A stretch of DNA of 7,531 nt from Streptococcaceae bacterium (GTDB lineage Bacteria > Bacillota > Bacilli > Lactobacillales > Streptococcaceae): positions 1 through 7,531 of the forward strand of contig JAITHN010000158.1 of the NCBI GenBank assembly GCA_031279745.1. The letters are read 5' to 3'. Position 1 is the first letter of the stretch, and each line of letters opens with the position of its first letter. This document shows positions 1 to 4,884 of the stretch, in pieces. Made by a program: the position numbers and the translations under genes. The notes under the pieces were generated by a model. The model did not search any database. It was not told the DNA's origin and saw only the letters and a program-made list of their open reading frames with translations.

Positions 1-630
1 GACAATTTTCGTATCCAGCTGCCTCAAACTTCCAGCCGCCGCATTTCTAGGGTTGGCGAACGTTTCAAGCCCTTCACTTTCACGAGCAGCATTGAGTTTT
101 GAAAAGCTAAGTTTTGGCATAAATGCCTCACCACGCACTTCTATGGAGATTGGCTCTTTTAGTTTCATTGGGACGGATTGAATCGTTCTCACGTTTTCCG
201 TAATGTTCTCCCCAATCGTGCCATCTCCACGAGTCGCTGCTCTTACAAATAGTCCATTTTCATATTTCAATGTTACAGATAAGCCATCAATCTTCAATTC
301 GCAAATATATTCTTTTTTACCCCCCGCTGCTTTTTCAACGCGGTCTACGAACGCTCTGATTTCTTCTGCAGTAAAGACATCGCTTAGAGAAAAGAGCGGA
401 ATTTCATGCTCCACTTTTTCGAAACCGTCAAGCACAACTCCTCCAACTCTTCTCGTTGGAGAATCAACGGGCACTTGCATTTCAGGATGGTTCGCTTCCC
501 AAACAACCAATTCTTGATAGAGTTTGTCGTAGAGGGAGTCCTCCACACTTGGTTTATCCAAAACATAATATTCGTATGCATATTGCTTTAGTCGCTCCCT
601 GAGAGCTTCTATTTTTTTCAAGTTTTCCAT
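1..630 (-). CDS. ligA: NAD-dependent DNA ligase LigA, N-terminal part (3' end outside window)
   Basis: LigA seals nicks in duplex DNA during replication and repair, using NAD+ as the adenylate donor. The 210 codons seen are open to the left edge, about a third of the usual 670 or so residues. Residues 1-65 match the Ia domain that binds the nicotinamide half of NAD+, with the YYVLDKPSVEDSLYD stretch. The adenylation domain follows, with the nucleotidyl-acceptor lysine K113 in ELKIDGLSV. TRGDGTIGENIT (133-144), EVRGEAFMP (164-172) and NPRNAAAGSLRQLD (193-206) are further ligase hallmarks. I chose ATG at 630 because an AAGGAAGGGG ribosome binding site lies 5 bases upstream. An in-frame ATG at 666 lacks one. 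The OB, zinc, HhH and BRCT domains would lie beyond the edge. In many relatives pcrA precedes ligA; here khpA does, across a terminator. Function is certain; only the start is slightly open. Confidence 0.97.
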   Translation of the reverse strand, partial: MENLKKIEALRERLKQYAYEYYVLDKPSVEDSLYDKLYQELVVWEANHPEMQVPVDSPTRRVGGVVLDGFEKVEHEIPLFSLSDVFTAEEIRAFVDRVEKAAGGKKEYICELKIDGLSVTLKYENGLFVRAATRGDGTIGENITENVRTIQSVPMKLKEPISIEVRGEAFMPKLSFSKLNAARESEGLETFANPRNAAAGSLRQLDTKIV

Positions 631-649
631 AATTGCCCCTTCCTTACCT

Positions 650-658
650 ATTGTACCA
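650..658 (-). promoter_or_regulatory. Possible ligA promoter, extended -10 (TGGTACAAT)
   Basis: Reading the minus strand, TGG-TACAAT is an extended -10 element with five of six consensus bases in the hexamer. At 17 bases spacing the -35 position (678-673, CTGCCG) is weak, which an extended -10 can tolerate. The start of transcription would fall near 643, leaving a leader of only about 13 bases and cutting into the 5' edge of the ribosome binding site. ligA needs its own promoter because a strong terminator separates it from khpA, but another promoter in 660-780 is not excluded. Confidence 0.4.
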
Positions 659-784
659 AAATTCATGCAATGCGGCAGTACACTTAGGACGACTCCTTAA
701 GTTCAATTTGAATGTGTCGCCTGTATCTCAACAAACAAGCAAAATCTAGCTCAAAATGGAAGATTTGCGAATGTCCAAGCTCAC

Positions 785-825
785 AAAAACGCTTCAATTC
801 TTACGAAAAGAATTGAAGCGTTTTT
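785..825 (-). terminator. Strong intrinsic terminator after khpA (probably bidirectional)
   Basis: A perfect 18-bp inverted repeat (arms 785-802 and 808-825, loop ACGAA on the plus strand) starts 8 bases after the khpA stop codon. The core is CGCTTCAATTCTT, and the outer AAAAA/TTTTT pairs supply the U-tract on the minus-strand RNA. It ends the rpsP-khpA transcript and insulates ligA. On the plus strand the hairpin is followed by TTTTTCTGTTTTTTT, so it would also stop antisense transcripts. Confidence 0.9.
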
Positions 826-833
826 CTGTTTTT

Positions 834-1076
834 TTAATCAACGATGTTTAAACGAACCTTTTTAGATCCTTCGATGCGAACGGAATAAACAATCGTACGA
901 ATCGCTTTTGCAACACGTCCTTGCTTTCCAATTACACGCCCAATATCCTCAGGATTTACACGAAGATTATACTCCATGAATTCATCGGTCTCTTCAACAG
1001 AAAGTTGGATGTCATCTGGATGGCTAACAAGCGGTTGAACAATAGTAAGAACTAATTCTTTTACGTCCTTTTGCAT
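834..1076 (-). CDS. khpA: KH-domain RNA-binding protein KhpA (YlqC family)
   Basis: This 80-residue protein is essentially a single KH domain, the full length of the YlqC/KhpA family (about 76-82 residues). The RNA-binding GxxG loop is GKQG at residues 50-53, in the context DIGRVIGKQGRVAKAIR (44-60). In streptococci and other Firmicutes KhpA pairs with KhpB (Jag/EloR) and affects cell elongation and division through RNA binding; that role is family knowledge, not visible here. Its ATG lies 14 bases after the rpsP stop, with an AAAGAGG ribosome binding site between them, so the two genes are co-transcribed. The hairpin terminator follows the stop directly. The rpsP-khpA pairing is conserved in Firmicutes, which supports the call. 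Nothing is missing or odd in the protein. Confidence 0.95.
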   Translation of the reverse strand: MQKDVKELVLTIVQPLVSHPDDIQLSVEETDEFMEYNLRVNPEDIGRVIGKQGRVAKAIRTIVYSVRIEGSKKVRLNIVD

Positions 1077-1090
1077 GCGTTACCTCTTTC

Positions 1091-1363
1091 TTACTTGCTT
1101 AATTTAGACTCATGAAATTTTTTCATAACGCCTTCACGAGAAAGGATGTTACGGACTGTATCACTTGGTTGAGCTCCTTTAGAAAGCCATTCCAAAATTG
1201 ATTCTTCTTCAATTTTTACAACTGCTGGGTCCAACAATGGGTTGTATGTTCCAACTGTATCAATGAAACGTCCATCACGAGGTGAACTTGAATCTGCAAC
1301 TACGATACGGTAAAAAGGTTTTTTCTTAGATCCCATACGTTTTAAGCGAATTTTAACTGCCAT
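1091..1363 (-). CDS. rpsP: 30S ribosomal protein S16
   Basis: S16 is a 16S rRNA-binding protein needed for 30S subunit assembly. The 90-residue product begins with the diagnostic MAVKIRLKRMGSKKKPFYR and continues with VVADSSSPRDGRFIDTVGTY, the S16 signature. It has the usual length for Firmicutes. The open frame extends five codons further to a TTG at 1378, but that stretch contains the ribosome binding site itself (TTGGAGGAATT). The ATG at 1363, 7 bases after GGAGGA, is therefore the start. A strong promoter and a leader hairpin lie upstream and khpA follows in the same transcript. In most relatives ffh precedes rpsP; here a small unknown gene and the atp operon do. Confidence 0.98.
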   Translation of the reverse strand: MAVKIRLKRMGSKKKPFYRIVVADSSSPRDGRFIDTVGTYNPLLDPAVVKIEEESILEWLSKGAQPSDTVRNILSREGVMKKFHESKLSK

Positions 1364-1390
1364 TTTTAATTCCTCCAATAATTCGAATTG

Positions 1391-1413
1391 CTGTCAAGAA
1401 AATAACTTGACAG
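1391..1413 (-). promoter_or_regulatory. Hairpin in the rpsP mRNA leader
   Basis: On the minus strand CTGTCAAG and CTTGACAG form a perfect 8-bp stem around the loop TTATTTT. From the predicted transcription start near 1417, the hairpin begins only a few bases into the mRNA and ends about 13 bases before the GGAGG of rpsP. It is not followed by a U-run, so it is not a terminator. It could stabilise the 5' end, or be a protein-binding site such as an autogenous S16 site. That role is inference; I know of no described leader motif of this shape for rpsP. Confidence 0.55.
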
Positions 1414-1423
1414 GTACTTGATA

Positions 1424-1452
1424 AGAATACATCATAATTTAATAGGTGTCAA
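1424..1452 (-). promoter_or_regulatory. rpsP-khpA promoter (TTGACA-N17-TATTCT)
   Basis: The minus strand carries a consensus -35 box, TTGACA (1452-1447), and a -10 box, TATTCT (1429-1424, four of six), separated by exactly 17 bases. The predicted start is near 1417, about 54 bases before the rpsP ATG. This is the best sigma-A-type promoter in the window and fits a highly expressed ribosomal protein gene. A 9-bp inverted repeat overlaps the -35 box. Confidence 0.8.
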
Positions 1453-1473
1453 GTTTTTTTCTTTACACCTATT
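1441..1473. repeat. 9-bp inverted repeat spanning the rpsP -35 box (possible operator)
   Basis: AATAGGTGT (1441-1449) and ACACCTATT (1465-1473) are perfect inverted copies separated by 15 bases. One arm and part of the spacer cover the -35 hexamer of the rpsP promoter. The centre-to-centre distance is 24 bases. The geometry would suit a dimeric DNA-binding protein, or the repeat may be the remains of a terminator for the small gene upstream. Neither strand has a T-run after the second arm, which argues against termination. Confidence 0.4.
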
Positions 1474-1521
1474 CAAATTCTCCACCCGCCTCTAATGGTT
1501 CAGGATTGAGCAAGATTTCGA

Positions 1522-1659
1522 TTATTTATTAAAAATCTTTGGCCCTTTTCGCATGTTTTTTCGATCGTTTTTTGGTGCATCGAAAGATTTCACTTTTCCT
1601 CCACCTTGCTTCAACTCAATCAATTCTTGCATTTTTTCTTTTGTCGTCTTTTTATTCAT
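1522..1659 (-). CDS. Small basic protein, 45 residues, family not recognised
   Basis: This short frame runs from ATG at 1659 to TAA at 1522. AAAAGGAG sits 7 bases before the ATG and an extended -10 promoter 24 bases before it, so expression is well supported. The product begins MNKKTTKEKMQELIELKQGG, a likely short amphipathic helix. It then has a glycine-rich turn (GGGKVK, 19-24) and a tail rich in lysine, arginine and asparagine: SFDAPKNDRKNMRKGPKIF (25-43). I count 14 Lys and 2 Arg against 4 Glu and 2 Asp, so it is strongly positive. There is no membrane span, signal peptide or cysteine. Nucleic-acid or ribosome association is a guess from charge and from rpsP next door. No clear terminator separates it from rpsP, so some transcripts may read into rpsP-khpA. 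Confidence 0.75.
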   Translation of the reverse strand: MNKKTTKEKMQELIELKQGGGKVKSFDAPKNDRKNMRKGPKIFNK

Positions 1660-1682
1660 ATCACTGCTCCTTTTGCTTTGTA

Positions 1683-1691
1683 ACTATAACA
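1683..1691 (-). promoter_or_regulatory. Promoter of the 45-residue small gene (extended -10, TGTTATAGT)
   Basis: TGT-TATAGT on the minus strand is an extended -10 element with five of six consensus bases in the hexamer. No good -35 box is seen at 16-18 bases spacing, which extended -10 promoters can do without. Transcription would begin near 1676, giving a leader of about 17 bases that just contains the AAAAGGAG ribosome binding site. It lies directly after the T-run of the upstream terminator, marking a new transcription unit. Confidence 0.6.
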
Positions 1692-1722
1692 TATTTTAAA
1701 AAAAACGCCTACAAAACAAGAC

Positions 1723-1780
1723 AAAAAAAGCGACGAAACTTTGTTACACCTCCTGGGGTAACAAAAATTTCATCCGCTTT
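1723..1780 (-). terminator. Long hairpin terminator after the 42-residue membrane protein gene
   Basis: On the minus strand an inner stem, TTTGTTAC (1765-1758) with GTAACAAA (1747-1740), is capped by CC/GG pairs and an AGGA loop. An outer stem pairs AAAGCGGATGAAA (1780-1768) with TTTCGTCGCTTT (1738-1727), with one bulged G and one U-G pair. The stem ends in a run of seven T (1729-1723). This is a good intrinsic terminator and it overlaps the stop codon of the small gene, implying that the gene is a transcribed unit. Confidence 0.75.
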
Positions 1781-1907
1781 ATTTGTCAGTCTCTCTCTTG
1801 TAAAGAAAAATTACACTCATAAAGACAAAAATGAAAAATAGCAATCCGACTATGATTTCTAATTGCTCTCTAGATAAATACAACAATTGTTCATTTTGAA
1901 AATCCAA
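1779..1907 (-). CDS. Small single-span membrane protein, 42 residues, TTG start, family not recognised
   Basis: Translation from TTG at 1907 to TAA at 1779 gives a 42-residue protein. A short polar N-terminus (DFQNEQLLYLSREQLE, residues 2-17) precedes one hydrophobic helix, IIVGLLFFIFVFMSVIFLY (18-36). A charged tail, KRETDK (37-42), ends it. The positive KR just after the helix predicts N-out/C-in topology. GGAGGTGA (1919-1912) lies at ideal spacing, 7 bases from its GGAGG to the TTG, and is the strongest reason to accept a non-ATG start. A hairpin terminator overlaps the stop. No clear promoter was found upstream. The layout (single span, short basic tail) resembles small subunits that stabilise membrane complexes, and also type I toxin peptides. 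Its place 218 bases after atpC makes an ATP-synthase link thinkable but unproven. Confidence 0.68.
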   Translation of the reverse strand: MDFQNEQLLYLSREQLEIIVGLLFFIFVFMSVIFLYKRETDK

Positions 1908-1911
1908 GTCG

Positions 1912-1919
1912 TCACCTCC
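1912..1919 (-). promoter_or_regulatory. Strong ribosome binding site that fixes the TTG start of the 42-residue gene
   Basis: GGAGGTGA matches the anti-Shine-Dalgarno sequence over eight bases, and its core lies 7 bases before TTG at 1907. No ATG or GTG in frame is placed as well; the first in-frame ATG is codon 30, inside the membrane span. Confidence 0.7.
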
Positions 1920-2090
1920 ATCTCTTGTTTATGGTGTTAGTTTATCAAGTTTTAAAAATTTGTGGGAAATGAAATGTTGTTATTTCATTCTTTTACAAAT
2001 TTCTTTTTTAAAAGGAAATGTGACTAGAAAAGTTTCAAAAAGCCCGTAAATATAACGCTCTCTAAAATAAAAACTTTTATCATTTTATTC
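1920..2090. other. AT-rich spacer between the atp terminator and the small membrane protein gene
   Basis: I found no coding frame with a ribosome binding site on either strand here. It should contain the promoter of the 42-residue gene, but only weak candidates are visible, such as TAAACT at 1944-1939 without a matching -35 box. An AT-rich dyad at 1968-1989 is the only clear structure. Confidence 0.5.
1968..1989. repeat. AT-rich 8-bp dyad upstream of the small membrane protein gene
   Basis: AATGAAAT (1968-1975) and ATTTCATT (1982-1989) are perfect inverted copies separated by GTTGTT. No T-run follows on either strand, so it is not a terminator. It sits 61 bases upstream of the TTG start, where an operator might lie. 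In such AT-rich DNA an 8-bp repeat could also be chance. Confidence 0.35.
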
Positions 2091-2126
2091 AAAAAAAAAA
2101 AAAAAAAAACGCCGAAACGTTTTTTT
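2091..2126 (-). terminator. Terminator of the atp operon with a T19 run
   Basis: Starting inside the atpC stop codon, AAAAAAACG (2126-2118) pairs with CGTTTTTTT (2111-2103) around the loop TTTCGG. The coding strand then continues in T without a break, so the run covers 2109-2091, 19 bases. Only two pairs of the stem are G-C, so termination would depend mostly on the very long U-tract. The run is also a site where sequencing or replication slippage would change the length. Confidence 0.7.
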
Positions 2127-2544
2127 AAAGATGTTTACTCACATTGATACGATTGATGGCTCTATGAAGAGCAACTTCTGCACGTTTTAATTGATCTGAA
2201 TTATGGCTCACTTTTGCTTCCTCAATTAATCTCTCTGCATTTTGCTTCGCACGCTCTGCACGAGTCAAATCAATATCTCGTTCGCGTTCTGCACTATCCG
2301 CCACAATCGTCACTAGATTGTCTCTCACCTCGATAATCCCACCGTTGACTGCAATCCAGTCTACATGGGTTTCGGAGTCAATTCTTCGAATCTTTATTTC
2401 ATCAATAGCGAGGGGAGCAATCATAGCGATATGCCTAGGCAAAATCCCGATTTCCCCTGCTGTCGTCTTCGCATGAACAAATTTTGCATGGTGATCATAG
2501 ATTACACCATCAGGCGTTACCACTTGTACGGTCATTTCTGCCAT
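2125..2544 (-). CDS. atpC: ATP synthase F1 subunit epsilon
   Basis: Epsilon sits on the central stalk with gamma, links it to the c-ring, and can inhibit ATP hydrolysis. The 139 residues are the normal bacterial length. The N-terminal beta-sandwich (about 1-86) carries TPDGVIYD (10-17), GEIGILPRH (30-38) and the VNGG turn (66-69). A C-terminal helical hairpin (about 90-139) follows. IDLTRA at 91-96 fits the I(L)DxxRA motif that binds ATP in Bacillus-type epsilon subunits, so ATP-dependent folding of the inhibitory helices is plausible. The start at 2544 follows AGGAGG by 5 bases, and this ribosome binding site overlaps the atpD stop (TAGGAGG). A second Met at codon 4 is less well placed. It is the last gene of the operon. 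Confidence 0.97.
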   Translation of the reverse strand: MAEMTVQVVTPDGVIYDHHAKFVHAKTTAGEIGILPRHIAMIAPLAIDEIKIRRIDSETHVDWIAVNGGIIEVRDNLVTIVADSAERERDIDLTRAERAKQNAERLIEEAKVSHNSDQLKRAEVALHRAINRINVSKHL

Positions 2545-2553
2545 GATAGCCTC

Positions 2554-3960
2554 CTAATAGTTCAATTTTTTCGCTTTTTCAATCACATCTTCGATTGGTC
2601 CTACACTTCTGAAGGCCTCTTCTGGAAGATCATCATATTTACCTTGAAGAATGGCTTTGAAACCACTAACAGTATCTTCAACTGGGACGTAGCTTCCTGG
2701 CTGACCGGTAAAAGTTTCTGCAACGTTAAAGTTTTGGGACAGGAATAATTGAATGCGACGTGCACGCCCTACAAGCGTTTTCTCATCATCACTTAACTCA
2801 TCCATCCCCAGAATGGCAATAATATCTTGTAATTCACGGTAGCGTTGAAGTACGCGTTGAACTTCTGTTGCGACTTCATAATGCACATTTCCAACAATTT
2901 CAGGTGAAAGGGCGCTTGATGAAGATGCCAACGGATCAACCGCAGGATAGATCCCTTGTTGCGTCAATTTACGTTCCAAGTTGGTTGTTGCATCCAAATG
3001 GGCAAAAGCCGTTGCAGGAGCCGGATCGGTATAATCATCTGCAGGCACATAAATCGCTTGAATAGATGTAACAGACCCTTTTTTTGTTGACGTGATACGC
3101 TCTTGCAATTGTCCCATTTCAGTCGCCAAAGTTGGTTGGTATCCAACGGCAGATGGCATACGTCCAAGAAGGGCTGAAACCTCAGAACCTGCTTGAGTAA
3201 AACGGAAGATGTTATCAATAAAGAGGAGTACGTCTTGCCCTTGTTTATCACGGAAATATTCCGCAATTGTAAGTCCTGTCAAGGCTACTCGCATACGCGC
3301 ACCAGGCGGCTCGTTCATTTGACCGAAAACCATGGCAGTTTTATTAATAACGCCACTTTCTTTCATCTCAAAGTACAAGTCATTCCCTTCACGAGTACGC
3401 TCACCAACTCCTGTAAACACGGAAATTCCACCATGCTCTTGAGCAATATTATGAATCAATTCTTGGATTAAAACGGTTTTCCCTACACCGGCACCACCGA
3501 AAAGGCCAATCTTTCCACCTTTCAAGTAAGGAGCGAGGAGATCAATTACCTTAATCCCTGTTTCTAAAATTTCGTTGCTTGTTGAAAGCTCATCAAAACT
3601 TGGAGCTGTGCGGTGAATCGAGTCACGCTCTGTTTCGTCCCCGAACGCTTCACCCAAGTCGATAGGATCTCCTAGCACATTGAAAACACGTCCCAATGTT
3701 TGCTCGCCAACAGGAACAGAAATTGGTTTCCCAGTGTCCATGACTTCCATTCCGCGTTGCAATCCATCTGTGGATTCCATTGCAATCGTACGGGTTACAC
3801 CATCCCCTAGCTCAAGCGCAACTTCTAAAACAACTTTTTGTTTTGATTCATCATTTTTATAAACAACCAAGGCATTGTTAATGTCTGGTAACTGTCCATC
3901 CATTGGAAATTCCACGTCGACTACGGGACCAATAACCTGGACGATTTTTCCAATACTCAT
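2554..3960 (-). CDS. atpD: ATP synthase F1 subunit beta (catalytic)
   Basis: Beta carries the three catalytic nucleotide sites of F1 on the cytoplasmic face of the membrane. At 468 residues it has full family length. The Walker A loop is GGAGVGKT (155-162). The catalytic glutamate is E187 in GERTREG, and the Walker B aspartate is D249 in LLFIDN. The alpha/beta family signature PAVDPLASSS is at 339-348. The DELSDDE loop (387-393), which contacts gamma, is intact. No residue expected for catalysis is missing. The ATG at 3960 follows a CGGAGGAA ribosome binding site within the 21-base gap after atpG. The stop TAG is 9 bases before atpC. Confidence 0.99.
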   Translation of the reverse strand: MSIGKIVQVIGPVVDVEFPMDGQLPDINNALVVYKNDESKQKVVLEVALELGDGVTRTIAMESTDGLQRGMEVMDTGKPISVPVGEQTLGRVFNVLGDPIDLGEAFGDETERDSIHRTAPSFDELSTSNEILETGIKVIDLLAPYLKGGKIGLFGGAGVGKTVLIQELIHNIAQEHGGISVFTGVGERTREGNDLYFEMKESGVINKTAMVFGQMNEPPGARMRVALTGLTIAEYFRDKQGQDVLLFIDNIFRFTQAGSEVSALLGRMPSAVGYQPTLATEMGQLQERITSTKKGSVTSIQAIYVPADDYTDPAPATAFAHLDATTNLERKLTQQGIYPAVDPLASSSSALSPEIVGNVHYEVATEVQRVLQRYRELQDIIAILGMDELSDDEKTLVGRARRIQLFLSQNFNVAETFTGQPGSYVPVEDTVSGFKAILQGKYDDLPEEAFRSVGPIEDVIEKAKKLNY

Positions 3961-3981
3961 CGTCTTCCTCCGATTCTTTTT

Positions 3982-4872
3982 TTACTCCAAAGCTGAAGCT
4001 CCCGCAACAATTTCGGTAATTTCTTGGGTGATTGCGCTTTGACGTGCACGGTTATATTGAATCGTTAAATCGCTGATAATATTTCCGGCATTGTCCGTTG
4101 CAGTTTTCATTGCAGTCATCCCGGCTGCATGTTCAGCAGTTTTCGCATCGATAATCGCCCCATAAATTAGACTCTCTGCATATTGCGGTAATAAAACACT
4201 TAAAATTTCTTCTTTCCCTGGTTCCAATACATAAGGTTGAGGATAAGACTCTGCTTCCTCAGGGTCCAAATCAGAAATCGGCAACATCTTTTCTACTCGA
4301 TACTGATGCGTGAGTGAGTTTACATGGTGATTGAAACAAACATACAATTCATCAAACACTTCATCTTGATACATCTGAATGGATGCTGAAACAATTTTCC
4401 GCACTTCCTCAAAGCTTGGATTGTCTTGGAGGCCACGAATATCATAGGAAATATTCATCCCTCTTCCACGAAAGAAGTCGCTACCCACACCACCGATAGC
4501 GATAATGGTAAACTCATCATTCGTCTTATGATATTGTTCAATCATTCCCAATGTTTGTTTCAAAACATTGGAATTGTATCCGCCAACCAATCCTTTGTCA
4601 CTCGTGATGACAATGTACCCCGTCTTTTTAACAGGTCGTTTGTTCAACATGGCAAAAATACCTTTGCCACTTGTTGAATTAGAAGAGATTTCATTCGCAA
4701 CCAAATGTGTCAAAATCCCTCTAACTTTTGAAGAATAAACTTGAAACTGCCTTGAATAAGCTTCTGATTTCGTCAATTTTGCTGCAGAAACCATCTGCAT
4801 GGCATTCGTAATCTGGCTTGTTTTTTTAGTAGAGGAAATCCGCGTCTTGATTTCATTCAAACTTGCGCCCAT
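3982..4872 (-). CDS. atpG: ATP synthase F1 subunit gamma
   Basis: Gamma is the rotating shaft inside the alpha3beta3 ring. The 296-residue product begins with the conserved N-terminal helix (LNEIKTRISSTKKTSQITNA, 5-24; then MQMVSAAKL). It ends with the family signature ITQEITEIVAGASA (281-294) in the C-terminal helix, so both coiled-coil strands are complete. The central Rossmann-like part includes VITSDKGLVGGYNSN. It is slightly longer than the E. coli protein, in line with other lactic acid bacteria. The ATG at 4872 follows AGAGGGGG in the 12-base gap after atpA. Confidence 0.98.
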   Translation of the reverse strand: MGASLNEIKTRISSTKKTSQITNAMQMVSAAKLTKSEAYSRQFQVYSSKVRGILTHLVANEISSNSTSGKGIFAMLNKRPVKKTGYIVITSDKGLVGGYNSNVLKQTLGMIEQYHKTNDEFTIIAIGGVGSDFFRGRGMNISYDIRGLQDNPSFEEVRKIVSASIQMYQDEVFDELYVCFNHHVNSLTHQYRVEKMLPISDLDPEEAESYPQPYVLEPGKEEILSVLLPQYAESLIYGAIIDAKTAEHAAGMTAMKTATDNAGNIISDLTIQYNRARQSAITQEITEIVAGASALE

Positions 4873-4884
4873 GATCTGCCCCCT

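Noticed and set aside
631..666. In-frame ATG at 666 that would lengthen LigA by 12 residues
   Set aside because: No ribosome binding site precedes it, and the added stretch contains the probable -10 element and the Shine-Dalgarno sequence of the ATG at 630.
681..702. Imperfect hairpin between the khpA terminator and ligA (ACTTAGGA with TCCTTAAGT)
   Set aside because: It is short, has a bulge and no U-run, and no gene signal is tied to it. It is likely chance.
1364..1378. TTG start at 1378 for rpsP, adding five residues
   Set aside because: The extension is the ribosome binding site itself, and S16 proteins begin at MAVKIRLKR.
1539..1841. 100-codon open frame on the plus strand in the atpC-rpsP spacer
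   Set aside because: It lies antisense to the two small minus-strand genes, crosses the terminator between them, lacks a ribosome binding site and is rich in Phe and Ser from reading A/T-rich antisense sequence.
1779..1907. Type I toxin-antitoxin interpretation of the 42-residue membrane peptide
   Set aside because: Size and single helix would fit, but I find no convincing antisense promoter or overlapping antisense RNA, and the peptide resembles no toxin I can name. Kept only as an alternative.
2365..2748. Plus-strand open frames opposite atp genes and ligA
   Set aside because: They are antisense shadows of strongly conserved genes, without ribosome binding sites or recognisable protein features.
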